Shown here in pieces: positions 15,943-24,270 of a stretch of 33,403 nucleotides of DNA. The translations under genes were made by a program, and so were the position numbers. The notes under the pieces are model-generated. The model worked only from the letters and a program-made list of their open reading frames with translations, was not told the DNA's origin and searched no databases. Numbering within the stretch: the stretch's first letter is position 1; each line of letters starts with the position of its first letter. The DNA is from Empedobacter tilapiae. Its GTDB lineage: Bacteria; Bacteroidota; Bacteroidia; Flavobacteriales; Weeksellaceae. The stretch spans positions 1 through 33,403 of the forward strand of contig NZ_SRPE01000019.1 in NCBI RefSeq assembly GCF_004785645.1, given 5' to 3'.

Positions 15943-17430
15943 TTAATTTAAAGGTATATAATTAAATTTTTCATCAGATAAGACCTTAAATATAATAGTT
16001 TTTTCATATTGCAAATGATTTCTAGGAGAAGGTCCTGAATTATAAATGATTTTATGTCCTAGATCTTTAAAAGTACCCATTTGAGTATTTTGTATTAAAT
16101 TTGTCACTTGCTCATTAGTATTTGATATAATAGAATTTCTATCACTCATTCTTCTTATAGTATGAGTAGTTTCACTTAAGTTAATATTTATATATGGTGA
16201 GGCTATAACAGGTATTTTACTTCTAGATTGATAAAAATATAATCTCAAGTCACCTTCTTTACGTTTTAATTGACCATTTGCATATTTTTCTTCTTTCAAA
16301 TTTTCAAAAACTAATTCAACATATAAAGGAGCCTTTTTTATATCAAATTTAAACTTCGTTTTAACAGGAGAGTTATCATTAAGATAAGAATAGGAACAAA
16401 ATATAGGAACACCAGGACTCTCTTTAGTAAATATCCCTTGAGAAATATGTTGAACGAACGCTTCATATCCTTTAAACGTTTGAACAGCCGTATTAGCATT
16501 ACCTCCTAATAATAAAAGTTTAAAATCAGCTGAATTAATTAATTTTAATTCTTCTTTAGAAAATGTACTATTACCACTTTTAAATAATTTTGAAAAAGTG
16601 GTATTAATTATTTTTGAAGCTTCTTCTGAATATTCATCAGTTTCTATTGCTAAAACTCCCATTCTACCATAAGAAATAGAACTAACATATACAGGTTCAA
16701 CACCACCATCATCAAAATTTCTATCTTTGACTAAACTTCCATTAGGAATATCCATATCTAATGTGAAAGATGTCTGATAAAATTTCACATAAAATCCAGT
16801 CCTCTTCGCAATCATATGACCATATTGATTTTCAGTAGTCGATTGCTTATTAAACAATTTTCTTGTATCTACATTTGAACCAAAAGCCACTTTTAATTCA
16901 TCATAAGAAGAAAATTGTTCTATGCTATAACTCAATTGGCCATTTTGAGAAAAATTTGCCGTTTTGAGATATTCATTAACTAGAGTTCTTAATGATGACA
17001 ATGACGGTTGTTCCATTGTAAATCCTGCTTCATAATTTGTTGCAGGTATAGATAATGAAACTCTAACAGGATTGATGTTGGCAGATATTGGTACAAAGCC
17101 TAAATCTTGGATAGAGTTTCCTTTTAATAAAGAACCTGGAAATATATATCGTTGTAGATGTGGTAAAATAATAGATTCAGATGACTCAAATTCTACAGCA
17201 GTTTGAAATTCATCCTCACCAGTTAATGTGTTAATTTTACTATTGATTAAATTATCATTTAAAATATTTGATGGTTTTGTTCCAAATGAAGTGATTTCAA
17301 TTAAGTTAACAGATCTATTACCGTTTGAATTTCTATTAATAGAATAAGTATCATTTAAATCTTCATTACAACCTACTGTAATGATACTTACAAATACTAG
17401 TAAAAGAGTCTTTAATCTTGATTTTATCAT
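15943..17430 (-). CDS. Cholesterol-dependent-cytolysin-like protein, long form (CDCL-L type)
   Basis: 495 residues with a lipoprotein signal (lipobox TVGC, Cys21). The body matches the thiol-activated cytolysin (CDC) fold family: QPSLSSLRTLVNEYL, SYDELKVAFGSNVD, KRTGFYVKFYQTSFTLDMDI, and the most conserved block PVYVSSISYGRMGVLAIE. About 140 extra residues at the C-terminus compared with the short partner (from the KFKFDIKKAPLYVELVFE region) occupy the place of CDC domain 4, but the cholesterol-binding undecapeptide is not visible. Proteins of this kind occur as short/long pairs in Elizabethkingia and relatives and, as I recall, form pores against other bacteria after proteolytic activation. 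It overlaps the short gene by 4 bp and precedes the third lipoprotein by 2 bp. Confidence 0.8.
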   Translation of the reverse strand: MIKSRLKTLLLVFVSIITVGCNEDLNDTYSINRNSNGNRSVNLIEITSFGTKPSNILNDNLINSKINTLTGEDEFQTAVEFESSESIILPHLQRYIFPGSLLKGNSIQDLGFVPISANINPVRVSLSIPATNYEAGFTMEQPSLSSLRTLVNEYLKTANFSQNGQLSYSIEQFSSYDELKVAFGSNVDTRKLFNKQSTTENQYGHMIAKRTGFYVKFYQTSFTLDMDIPNGSLVKDRNFDDGGVEPVYVSSISYGRMGVLAIETDEYSEEASKIINTTFSKLFKSGNSTFSKEELKLINSADFKLLLLGGNANTAVQTFKGYEAFVQHISQGIFTKESPGVPIFCSYSYLNDNSPVKTKFKFDIKKAPLYVELVFENLKEEKYANGQLKRKEGDLRLYFYQSRSKIPVIASPYININLSETTHTIRRMSDRNSIISNTNEQVTNLIQNTQMGTFKDLGHKIIYNSGPSPRNHLQYEKTIIFKVLSDEKFNYIPLN

Positions 17431-18476
17431 TCTATACTAAATTTTGTAAAAAATATTGAATTATCAGATGCATGACTAGCTGAAAAATAAATAGGAACAC
17501 CAGGAACTTCAGCGGTAAATTCTCCACCATTTACTATAAAATCAGAAAAACCCTTGTACCCATTTACTATCTGAGTAGCATCTGTTCCTTTACCTCCTAA
17601 TACATAGGTTTTTAATTCTGATTCTTCCAATACTTTTTTACTTTGTATATCAATGCTTAATTCTCCATTAACAACTTTCGCTGTAAATGCTGCTTTCAAC
17701 GCAAATAAAACTTCATCGAAACTATAATTAGATTCTAAAGCCAACACTCCCAATCTTCCATACGTTATAGAGCTGATATAAACAGGATTATGAGATGCTG
17801 AATTTTGTTTATCTAAAGGATTTAGGAATATATTACCATCGTAAGGTAAATCCATATCTACTGTAAAATTTCGATGTATAAACTTAGCAAAAACACCTGT
17901 TTTCTTTTTTATTGAATGAGAACTTCCACTAGCTTCTAATTTAAACAGACTACCTACATTTACGTTTGCTCCAAATGCTAATTTAGCTTCTTCATATTTA
18001 GAGAATTGCTTAATGTCATATTCGAAAGATAAAGATTGTTGTCCACTAAAATTAACATCTCTTGTAGCTTTATTAACTGCTGCTCTCATAGCAGATAATG
18101 AAGGTCTAGAGATTGTACTTTGTATAAAATCTGTTGGAAAAGAAAATGATATATCAATTGGTTTTAATTGAAAAGGGGCTGGACTATAACTCGAATTATC
18201 AATTGTTTCAGCATTTAATAAAGAACCAATAAATGTATATTGTGGATAGGTTACAATAATTTGATCGCTTGAAATTGTATTTGAAGTTCCTTTATTAAGT
18301 TTAGAACGGGAACTATAATCATATTGTAAAGATTTTGTATCAAGTTTTACTTCAGGATTAAAATTACTTAATCGAGTTTCTTCATTATGTACATTAGTAT
18401 CAGTATCATCATCTGATTGGCAGGAATTAAAAATTAAGGATGTTAATACAAATGATAAGATAGATAATTTTCTCAT
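17427..18476 (-). CDS. Cholesterol-dependent-cytolysin-like protein, short form (CDCL-S type)
   Basis: 349 residues, lipoprotein signal with lipobox FNSC and Cys19, then QSDDDTDT, an acidic surface-export type motif. The CDC-family blocks are all present: RPSLSAMRAAVNKATRDV, KYEEAKLAFGANVNVGSLF, KKTGVFAKFIHRNFTVDMDL and NPVYISSITYGRLGVLALES. The chain ends soon after VPGVPIYFSASHASDNSIFF, so the domain 4 region of classical cytolysins is absent. It is the first gene of a three-gene operon and overlaps the long form by ATGA, ensuring coordinated synthesis of the pair. The -7 box TATTTTTG lies 14 bp before the ATG. Pore formation is inferred from the family. Confidence 0.82.
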   Translation of the reverse strand: MRKLSILSFVLTSLIFNSCQSDDDTDTNVHNEETRLSNFNPEVKLDTKSLQYDYSSRSKLNKGTSNTISSDQIIVTYPQYTFIGSLLNAETIDNSSYSPAPFQLKPIDISFSFPTDFIQSTISRPSLSAMRAAVNKATRDVNFSGQQSLSFEYDIKQFSKYEEAKLAFGANVNVGSLFKLEASGSSHSIKKKTGVFAKFIHRNFTVDMDLPYDGNIFLNPLDKQNSASHNPVYISSITYGRLGVLALESNYSFDEVLFALKAAFTAKVVNGELSIDIQSKKVLEESELKTYVLGGKGTDATQIVNGYKGFSDFIVNGGEFTAEVPGVPIYFSASHASDNSIFFTKFSIE

Positions 18477-18490
18477 GCTTTATTTTTTTG

Positions 18491-18498
18491 CAAAAATA
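18491..18498 (-). promoter_or_regulatory. -7 box (TATTTTTG) of the CDCL operon
   Basis: Minus-strand TATTTTTG fits TAnnTTTG and ends 14 bp before the ATG of the short cytolysin-like gene, which implies a very short leader. It is back-to-back with the box at 18592 of the divergent operon. Confidence 0.5.
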
Positions 18499-18591
18499 TA
18501 AATATATCTCTAACAAGGGATATATTTATTCTATAAAGTTAAAATTTTAACATAACGACATATTACGTTTATAATAGTTGCTTATAAGTGA

Positions 18592-18599
18592 TATATTTG
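18592..18599 (+). promoter_or_regulatory. -7 box (TATATTTG) of the PLP-enzyme/TetR operon
   Basis: TATATTTG matches the consensus and lies 20 bp before the ATG at 18620. It decides the start of the PLP enzyme: the in-frame TTG at 18578 lies upstream of this box and would not be on the transcript. Confidence 0.55.
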
Positions 18600-18619
18600 A
18601 GCCGATAGAAAATATAAAA

Positions 18620-19870
18620 ATGAAAAAACACAATAATTTATTAAGTTTTAAAGATTTCGAAAACATCCCAGGTCTTAACATTAACGAAAGAGCAAAAGAG
18701 CATATAAAATACCTTATACACTTGAAAAACAATGATTTTATGAATTACAGATTATTAGTTAATTCTGGTTGTAATTCAGAAATAGAGTTAATAAAAAATG
18801 AAAATACAAGTACCTATATTAGCTTTGTCAGTAATGATTATTTAGGATTCACACAACATCCTGAAGTAAAAAATGCCGTAATAAAAGGTATTGAACAATA
18901 TGGAACAGGAGCAGGATCTTCACCTTTAATTGGAGGATATTATTCCTTTCACAAAGAATTAGAAGATAAATTATGTTTTTTCTTTAAACGTCCATTAGGA
19001 TCTTCCCTTATTTATACAACAGGATATACTGCTAATAGCGCTACACTTTTATGTTTACTAAAAAAAGAAGATATTGCTATTGTTGATATGGCTGTACACG
19101 CTAGCGTATATGAAGGTTTAATAGGTACAACTTCAAAACGATTTCTTCATAATGATGTTGAATCTCTTGAACGAATATTAAAAGCTAGTAAAGATAATTT
19201 TAGAACTAAACTTGTTATTATTGATGGAGTTTATTCACAAGACGGAGATCTTGCTAAACTAAATGAAATAATAGAGATAACTCATCGATATGGTGGATTA
19301 ATAATGGTAGATGATGCGCATGGTGTAGGAGTAATAGGAGAAACAGGAAGAGGAGTTTTAGAATATTTTAATTTACTTGATAAAGCTGATTTTATCACTG
19401 GTACATTTAGTAAAACATTTGCTAGTATTGGTGGATATGTTATAGCTAATCCTGAAATTATTTCCTACTTACAATTTCAATCTCGACAATACGCTTTCTC
19501 TGCAGCTGCTACACCAGCTGTTAAAGGTATAACAAGAGCTATTGAATTATTAGATGAAGAACCTCATTGGCAAAAACAATTATGGGAAAATATTGATTAT
19601 TATAAAAAAGGGTTATTAAATATCGGTTTAGAAATAGGAACTACAAATTCAGCTATTATTCCTGTAAAAATTGGTGATACGCAAAAAAATTCAGAAGTAG
19701 GAAAGATTTTACTTAAAAATGGTATATATACCAATCCTATTATGTATCCTGCTGTATCATTAAAAGATTCTCGCATTAGAATGAGTATAATGGCAACACA
19801 TACAAAAGAACAACTAGATAAAGCGTTAAATGTTTTTGATTATATTAATAAAAAATTGCAAATTGCTTAA
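18620..19870 (+). CDS. Alpha-oxoamine synthase-like PLP enzyme (BioF/SPT/CqsA type)
   Basis: 416 residues from the ATG at 18620. It belongs to the class II-like PLP-dependent acyl-CoA:amino-acid condensing enzymes: SNDYLGFTQHPEVKNA, GTGAGSSPLIGGYYSFHKEL, the cofactor-binding DDAHGVGVIG (Asp and His at 231-234) and GTFSKTFASIGGYV with Lys265 as the Schiff-base lysine. GTFSKxFASxGG is closer to serine palmitoyltransferase and autoinducer-synthase-type members than to BioF, which usually has GTxGKAxG. No biotin genes are nearby and a TetR gene follows after 28 bp, so a lipid, signal molecule or secondary product is more likely than biotin. The substrate cannot be read from the sequence. Confidence 0.8.
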   Translation: MKKHNNLLSFKDFENIPGLNINERAKEHIKYLIHLKNNDFMNYRLLVNSGCNSEIELIKNENTSTYISFVSNDYLGFTQHPEVKNAVIKGIEQYGTGAGSSPLIGGYYSFHKELEDKLCFFFKRPLGSSLIYTTGYTANSATLLCLLKKEDIAIVDMAVHASVYEGLIGTTSKRFLHNDVESLERILKASKDNFRTKLVIIDGVYSQDGDLAKLNEIIEITHRYGGLIMVDDAHGVGVIGETGRGVLEYFNLLDKADFITGTFSKTFASIGGYVIANPEIISYLQFQSRQYAFSAAATPAVKGITRAIELLDEEPHWQKQLWENIDYYKKGLLNIGLEIGTTNSAIIPVKIGDTQKNSEVGKILLKNGIYTNPIMYPAVSLKDSRIRMSIMATHTKEQLDKALNVFDYINKKLQIA

Positions 19871-19898
19871 TCTTCTCTCTTCCTTAAAATAATATAGT

Positions 19899-20558
19899 AT
19901 GAACCAAAATAATGATAAAAATTTAAAAGTAAGAAAAACAACTTCTGGATTGATTAGAGACAAATCTCGTACCATGGCGAGAATGGTTGCTGCTGTCGGA
20001 AAAGTTTTACAAAAAAAAGGTTATACTGGATTAGATGCTCCAAGTGTAGCTAAAGCAGCTGGAGTTGATAAAAAACTTGTTTGGACATATTTTGGAGGGT
20101 TAGATAATTTAGTTGAAGAATATATCGAACAACGTGACTTTTGGAAAAGTATTTCGAAAGAAGAAATAAAAAAAATTACAGAAACTCCCGAATTTATAAA
20201 TCAAAATGATATAAATAACATTTTACAGGGACAACTTGAAACTCTTTTAAAAGATAAAGTTTTACAAAAAATAATCCACTGGGAATTAGGAGAAAGCAAT
20301 AAAACACTTCGAAAAATTGCAGATAAGAGAGAAGAAATGGGAGAAGTTTTATTTTCTATAATAGATAAACAATTTGAAAATAGCAATGTTGATATTAGAG
20401 CAAACTTAGCTATACTTATCGGAGGTATTTATTATTTAACGCTACATGGAAAAAATAATGGAAGTCTTTTCTGCGGAATAGACATTAATGATGAAAAAGG
20501 CAAAGAAAGGATATCACTAGCTATCGAAAATATTATTAATAGTTCTTATTGTAAGTAA
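19899..20558 (+). CDS. TetR/AcrR-family regulator
   Basis: 219 residues. The N-terminal DNA-binding domain is clear: MARMVAAVGKVLQKKGYTGL, then APSVAKAAGVDKKLVWTYFG and LDNLVEEYIEQRD, the usual TetR helix-turn-helix with the Y/W-TYF recognition segment. The C-terminal 140 residues are the ligand-binding helices and are not conserved enough to name a ligand. It follows the PLP enzyme by 28 bp in the same direction, so it probably regulates its own operon, perhaps in response to the enzyme's acyl substrate or product. A terminator (20588-20610) closes the operon. Confidence 0.85.
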   Translation: MNQNNDKNLKVRKTTSGLIRDKSRTMARMVAAVGKVLQKKGYTGLDAPSVAKAAGVDKKLVWTYFGGLDNLVEEYIEQRDFWKSISKEEIKKITETPEFINQNDINNILQGQLETLLKDKVLQKIIHWELGESNKTLRKIADKREEMGEVLFSIIDKQFENSNVDIRANLAILIGGIYYLTLHGKNNGSLFCGIDINDEKGKERISLAIENIINSSYCK

Positions 20559-20587
20559 AAGATTAATTTTAACCAAAAAGTATAAAT

Positions 20588-20610
20588 AAAAGGTTCTTTA
20601 CGAACCTTTT
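20588..20610 (+). terminator. Terminator after the TetR gene
   Basis: Perfect 9-bp stem AAAAGGTTC / GAACCTTTT with loop TTTAC, followed by ATTATTC. It lies between the converging TetR gene and AraC gene. Confidence 0.75.
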
Positions 20611-20685
20611 ATTATTCAAATTCTTATACAGAAGAAAAGATAAAAAAAACAGCATAGATTATTAATCCTTTTATAGAAGAATACA

Positions 20686-21522
20686 TTAAATAGATAAAGA
20701 TGCTATTCTATATTTCTTCAAGCTTATGCCATGGTACCTTTTGAAAAATTTATTGATATGACTCTCATCTATAAATCCAAATTCGTCAGCTATTTCATGC
20801 ACTCGTTTATCACTAAATCGTAACCGATGTTCGATCAGTCTGATACGATAAGAAGATATATACTGTTGAATAGATTCATTACAATGTTTTCGAAAATAGT
20901 GGCCAAGATAATTCGGAGACAAACCAAACTTTTCTGCAATTACAGCAATCTTTAATAATTCGGGTTTACAGATATTTGCTTGTATATAATCTAAGATTTC
21001 CATTAAACGAATATCCGTAGTTGATGAAATCTTTGGCGGATTGATAATCGCTATATTTTTAGCTACAAGTACAATAATAGCATGCACTAAATGATGCATA
21101 AGTTCTTCTACATATAAGCTTTGATGTTCAGAAATCATTCTTAGATTTCCCATCAAAGATGCTATCATAATTTTATCATCTGCATTAAGAACTATCGCAC
21201 CTGGCAAATGAGAAGTATAATACAATAAACAAGCAATATGCCCTTTATCTTTGAATTGATAGTGATTAATATATTGTTCTCCAAAGCGAATAACCATAAA
21301 TTCACAAGTACCTTCTAAATCAAATTCATGACAGTCATTGGGTGCTAAAAGAAATAAATCACCTTGAGAATAAGTAAATTTATTTCCATTAACTGTATGA
21401 AATCCTCTTCCAGAAATAACATACACCATCTCAAAAAAATTGAACTGTCTATCACGTAGTGGACAATCATCTACTTTTTCATAAAACACTTCCAATGATT
21501 GATACATATTCTCTTTTGCCAT
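20686..21522 (-). CDS. AraC-family transcriptional regulator
   Basis: 278 residues from the ATG at 21520-21522; a TTG seven codons earlier is less likely. The N-terminal cupin-like sensor has FFEMVYVISGRGFHTVNGNK and the typical YSQGDLFLLAPNDCHEF. The C-terminal about 100 residues hold the double HTH: LKIAVIAEKFGLSPNYLGHY FRKHCNES, then RVHEIADEFGFIDESHINKF and FKRYHGISLKKYR. It is divergent from the oxidoreductase/esterase operon that starts at 21610, only 87 bp away, and is most likely the regulator of that operon, with a small phenolic or reactive electrophile as possible inducer (inference from the redox genes). Confidence 0.88.
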   Translation of the reverse strand: MAKENMYQSLEVFYEKVDDCPLRDRQFNFFEMVYVISGRGFHTVNGNKFTYSQGDLFLLAPNDCHEFDLEGTCEFMVIRFGEQYINHYQFKDKGHIACLLYYTSHLPGAIVLNADDKIMIASLMGNLRMISEHQSLYVEELMHHLVHAIIVLVAKNIAIINPPKISSTTDIRLMEILDYIQANICKPELLKIAVIAEKFGLSPNYLGHYFRKHCNESIQQYISSYRIRLIEHRLRFSDKRVHEIADEFGFIDESHINKFFKRYHGISLKKYRIASLSI

Positions 21523-21553
21523 AGCGTAAATATACTTAAACAAACACTAAATG

Positions 21554-21588
21554 TACCTGTTTTAAATTATTTTTCAGGTATAATTTTG
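21554..21588 (+). promoter_or_regulatory. Inverted-repeat operator overlapping the operon promoter
   Basis: TACCTG (21554-21559) and CAGGTA (21575-21580) form a 6-bp inverted repeat with a 15-bp spacer. The right arm abuts the -7 box TAATTTTG at 21581-21588, so a bound protein would touch the polymerase site. The centre-to-centre distance of 21 bp is two helical turns. The AraC regulator encoded next door is the obvious candidate. Confidence 0.5.
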
Positions 21589-21609
21589 TTAAATAAAGTA
21601 AATAAAAAC

Positions 21610-22557
21610 ATGAAAGCAATTGTATTAAATCAATTTGGTAGTGTCGAAAATCTCCTTTATAAAGAGATTGAAAAACCTATTATAAAAGAAACTGAAGTGC
21701 TCGTAAAAGTAAAAGCAATAAGTATAAATCCTGTAGATATCAAAGTTCGTAATCGTGAAGCTCCATTGGCTGAAGAATTAGTAAATGTGAATCCTTTGAT
21801 ATTAGGTTGGGATATTTCGGGAGAAATCGTAGAAATAGGGAATAAAGTCAGTCAATTTAATCTAGGAGACGAAGTATTTGGTATGGTAAATTTTGTTGGG
21901 CATGGAAAAGCCTATGCCGAATATGTTGCTGTTTCTCCTAATCATATTACTTTAAAACCTCAAAACATAAACCATACAGAAGCAGCAGCAAGTACTCTAG
22001 CAGCTTTAACAGCTTGGCAAGCTTTTAATAGTTATGGTAAACTTCGACCAAAAGACAAGATCTTAATTCATGCTGCTTCAGGAGGTGTAGGTCATTTTGC
22101 AATACAAATAGCAAAACACATGGGAGCCTATGTAATTGCCACTTCTTCTGCCGCTAACCATGATTTTGTAATAGGGCTAGGTGCTGATGAATTTATTGAT
22201 TATAAAACTGTTCAGTTTGAAAATACACTACAAGATTTAGATTTTGTCTTGGAAGCAATAGGCGGTTCTAATTTTCAAAAATCTGTTAAAGTATTAAAAC
22301 CTTTTGGAACAATTGTTACACTACCATCTGGGCATTCTTTAGAAGATGAATTAAAAGCGCAAGAGAAGAATCTACATGCATGTTATTTTATGTCCGTTTA
22401 TTCAAGTGGACAAGATATGGAACACATCGCCTCTCTATTGGAAATGGGAGTTTTGAAACCATACGTCTCTCATGTCTTCGAATTTAATGAAATGGCAAAA
22501 GCTCATTTACAAATTGAAACTGGTCATACAGTTGGTAAGGTCGTTGTTAAATTATAA
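21610..22557 (+). CDS. Zinc-less MDR family NADP-dependent quinone oxidoreductase
   Basis: 315 residues from the ATG at 21610. Medium-chain reductase with N-terminal GroES-like part (NPVDIKVRNREAPL, GWDISGEIVEIG, LGDEVFGMV) and a Rossmann domain with AASGGVGHFAIQIAKHMGA at about 155-173 for NADP(H). The Cys/His ligands of the zinc alcohol dehydrogenases are absent, as in quinone oxidoreductase/zeta-crystallin types. It probably reduces quinones or alpha,beta-unsaturated carbonyls. First gene of an operon with an esterase (12 bp gap) and a flavodoxin-fold oxidoreductase; the promoter box lies 22 bp before the start. Longer N-terminal extension is rejected because the -7 box lies inside it. Confidence 0.85.
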   Translation: MKAIVLNQFGSVENLLYKEIEKPIIKETEVLVKVKAISINPVDIKVRNREAPLAEELVNVNPLILGWDISGEIVEIGNKVSQFNLGDEVFGMVNFVGHGKAYAEYVAVSPNHITLKPQNINHTEAAASTLAALTAWQAFNSYGKLRPKDKILIHAASGGVGHFAIQIAKHMGAYVIATSSAANHDFVIGLGADEFIDYKTVQFENTLQDLDFVLEAIGGSNFQKSVKVLKPFGTIVTLPSGHSLEDELKAQEKNLHACYFMSVYSSGQDMEHIASLLEMGVLKPYVSHVFEFNEMAKAHLQIETGHTVGKVVVKL

Positions 22558-22569
22558 TTGTTTTGAATA

Positions 22570-23523
22570 GTGAATAATACTAAAAATATAGATTTCGAGC
22601 TTTGGCAAGCAGTATCAAACAGTCCATATAATACCATTAATTACGAAGATTTATTAGAAATAAATCCTTCAAAAATTAGAACCGAAGAACTGAAAATAGC
22701 AACAAAAGAAACTTCATTACATATTCCAAAACAGCTTCAAGTTGAAAATATAGAAATTCCTTCGGCTAATAAAGCAAGAAAAATTAGAGTAAGAACCTAT
22801 CAACCTAAAAACAAAAAAGACTTACCTATACTTATCTACTTTCATGGCGGAGCTTTCATATATGGAACACCTGAACAATATGATTTTATATTCTTCAAAT
22901 TAGCTTTGGATGTAGATATGCTAATTGTTTCTGTAGATTATCGCTTAGCTCCTGAAAATCCTTTTCCTGCAGCATTGGAAGATGGATACGAGGTTCTACT
23001 ATGGTTAGCTCAATATGCTAATCGAATAAATGGAGATAACAACAATATGTTAATTGGAGGAAGTAGCGCTGGTGCAACAATTGCTGCATCTCTAACGCAT
23101 TTGGCACGAGATAAAAAAGAGATTACAATTCAACACCAATATTTACTCTATCCGCCTTTTAGTCATCTTTTGGACACTCCATCGATGAATGAGTTAGCCA
23201 ATGCTCCTATGCAAACTAAGAAAGCTGCTAAATTAATGTGGAAACATTACTTAAAAGAGCAAATATACAATCTGCCTAAGTACGCTGTTCCATTAGAAGA
23301 ACATAATTTTCATGATTTACCAAATGCAACAATCATCGTTTGTGAATTTGATCCATTGAAAGATGAAGGAAAATTGTATGCGCAAAAATTAAAAGATGCT
23401 AATGTATCAGTCAACCTATTAGAAATTAAAAAAGCTATCCATGCATTCGATTTTTTTGATTGTCCTATATCAAACAAATTTTATCAACAGCAAGTCAAAA
23501 TATTAAAACAAATTTTAAAATAA
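22570..23523 (+). CDS. Alpha/beta hydrolase, HSL-family esterase
   Basis: 317 residues starting at a GTG. The oxyanion-hole motif HGG is at 92-94 (YFHGGAFIYGTPEQY), followed by the family block SVDYRLAPENPFPAALED. The nucleophile is Ser166 in GSSAG; Asp261 (CEFDPLKDEG) and His291 (KAIHAFDFF) complete the triad. This is the bacterial hormone-sensitive-lipase/acetyl-esterase group acting on short acyl esters. No signal peptide, so it is cytoplasmic. It lies 12 bp after the MDR gene and 2 bp before the NAD(P)H oxidoreductase. Together the genes suggest detoxification or breakdown of a small ester with a quinone-like or enone part. Confidence 0.87.
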   Translation: MNNTKNIDFELWQAVSNSPYNTINYEDLLEINPSKIRTEELKIATKETSLHIPKQLQVENIEIPSANKARKIRVRTYQPKNKKDLPILIYFHGGAFIYGTPEQYDFIFFKLALDVDMLIVSVDYRLAPENPFPAALEDGYEVLLWLAQYANRINGDNNNMLIGGSSAGATIAASLTHLARDKKEITIQHQYLLYPPFSHLLDTPSMNELANAPMQTKKAAKLMWKHYLKEQIYNLPKYAVPLEEHNFHDLPNATIIVCEFDPLKDEGKLYAQKLKDANVSVNLLEIKKAIHAFDFFDCPISNKFYQQQVKILKQILK

Positions 23524-23525
23524 AG

Positions 23526-24134
23526 ATGAAAAAGATAGTCGTTATAAATGGTCACCCCGATAAAGAAAGTTTTAATAGTGCTATTGCACAAACATATATA
23601 ACATCTGCGATAAGCTTAGGTACTGAGGTTCGGTATATACCAATAGGAGAATTAGATTTTAATCCTAATTTACAATTTGGATATCGAAAACGAATGGAAC
23701 TTGAACCTGATCTCGTAAAGGCATTAGAAGATTTGCATTGGAGTGAACATCAAGTTTGGATACATCCTATGTGGTGGCTAGGAATGCCTGCAATAATGAA
23801 AGGTTTTTTTGACCGAGCATTTCTACCAAGTATTGCTTTCAAAATTAATAAAAATGGACAGAGCGAAGGCTTATTAGAAGGAAAAACGGCTAGAATAATC
23901 ACAACAGCTGGTGATTTATCTGAAAAGGAGTATGAAGAGATTTATAAATCTAGTGGACAGATACAATTACAAAAGGGTATTTTAGAATATTGTGGCATAT
24001 CTCCTATCCAAAATGATTTTATTGGTCCTCTTATTAAATTCAATGAAAAGGATAGAAATAATTGGATAGAACAAGTAAAAAGCTTGGCAGCGTTTGATTC
24101 AAAAATAGAAAATAAAATACCTCAACAAAGTTAA
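23526..24134 (+). CDS. Flavodoxin-fold NAD(P)H oxidoreductase
   Basis: 202 residues from the ATG at 23526. The opening KKIVVINGHPDKESFNSAIA is the phosphate-binding part of the NQO1/MdaB/KefF-type flavin reductases, and QVWIHPMWWLGMPAIMKGFF with DRAF (about 76-98) is their conserved flavin-ring loop. It should reduce quinones or other electrophiles by two electrons with bound FMN or FAD in the cytoplasm. Last gene of the AraC-linked operon, with a strong terminator 25 bp downstream of its stop. An upstream in-frame start at 23460 would overlap the esterase by 64 bp and is less likely. Confidence 0.87.
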   Translation: MKKIVVINGHPDKESFNSAIAQTYITSAISLGTEVRYIPIGELDFNPNLQFGYRKRMELEPDLVKALEDLHWSEHQVWIHPMWWLGMPAIMKGFFDRAFLPSIAFKINKNGQSEGLLEGKTARIITTAGDLSEKEYEEIYKSSGQIQLQKGILEYCGISPIQNDFIGPLIKFNEKDRNNWIEQVKSLAAFDSKIENKIPQQS

Positions 24135-24158
24135 ATATTTCAATTTTATTTCATAAGA

Positions 24159-24189
24159 AAAGAAAAGTCTTTACATAAGACTTTTCTTT
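24159..24189 (+). terminator. Terminator of the oxidoreductase operon
   Basis: Perfect 13-bp stem (AAAGAAAAGTCTT, loop TACAT, AAGACTTTTCTTT), followed by GTTTGAG. It separates the operon from the S41 peptidase gene. Confidence 0.8.
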
Positions 24190-24270
24190 GTTTGAGTTAA
24201 AAGGTCATAAAAAGATTAAGAAGAATTGTAACTATTTTTTAAACATAGAGTCTATTAGAAAAATACACTT

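Noticed and set aside
18578-18619. TTG start for the PLP enzyme
   Set aside because: A consensus -7 box lies between it and the ATG at 18620, so the TTG would not be transcribed from that promoter.
18547-18732. Minus-strand frame over the start of the PLP enzyme
   Set aside because: It is antisense to a well-supported coding region and promoter and has no domain.
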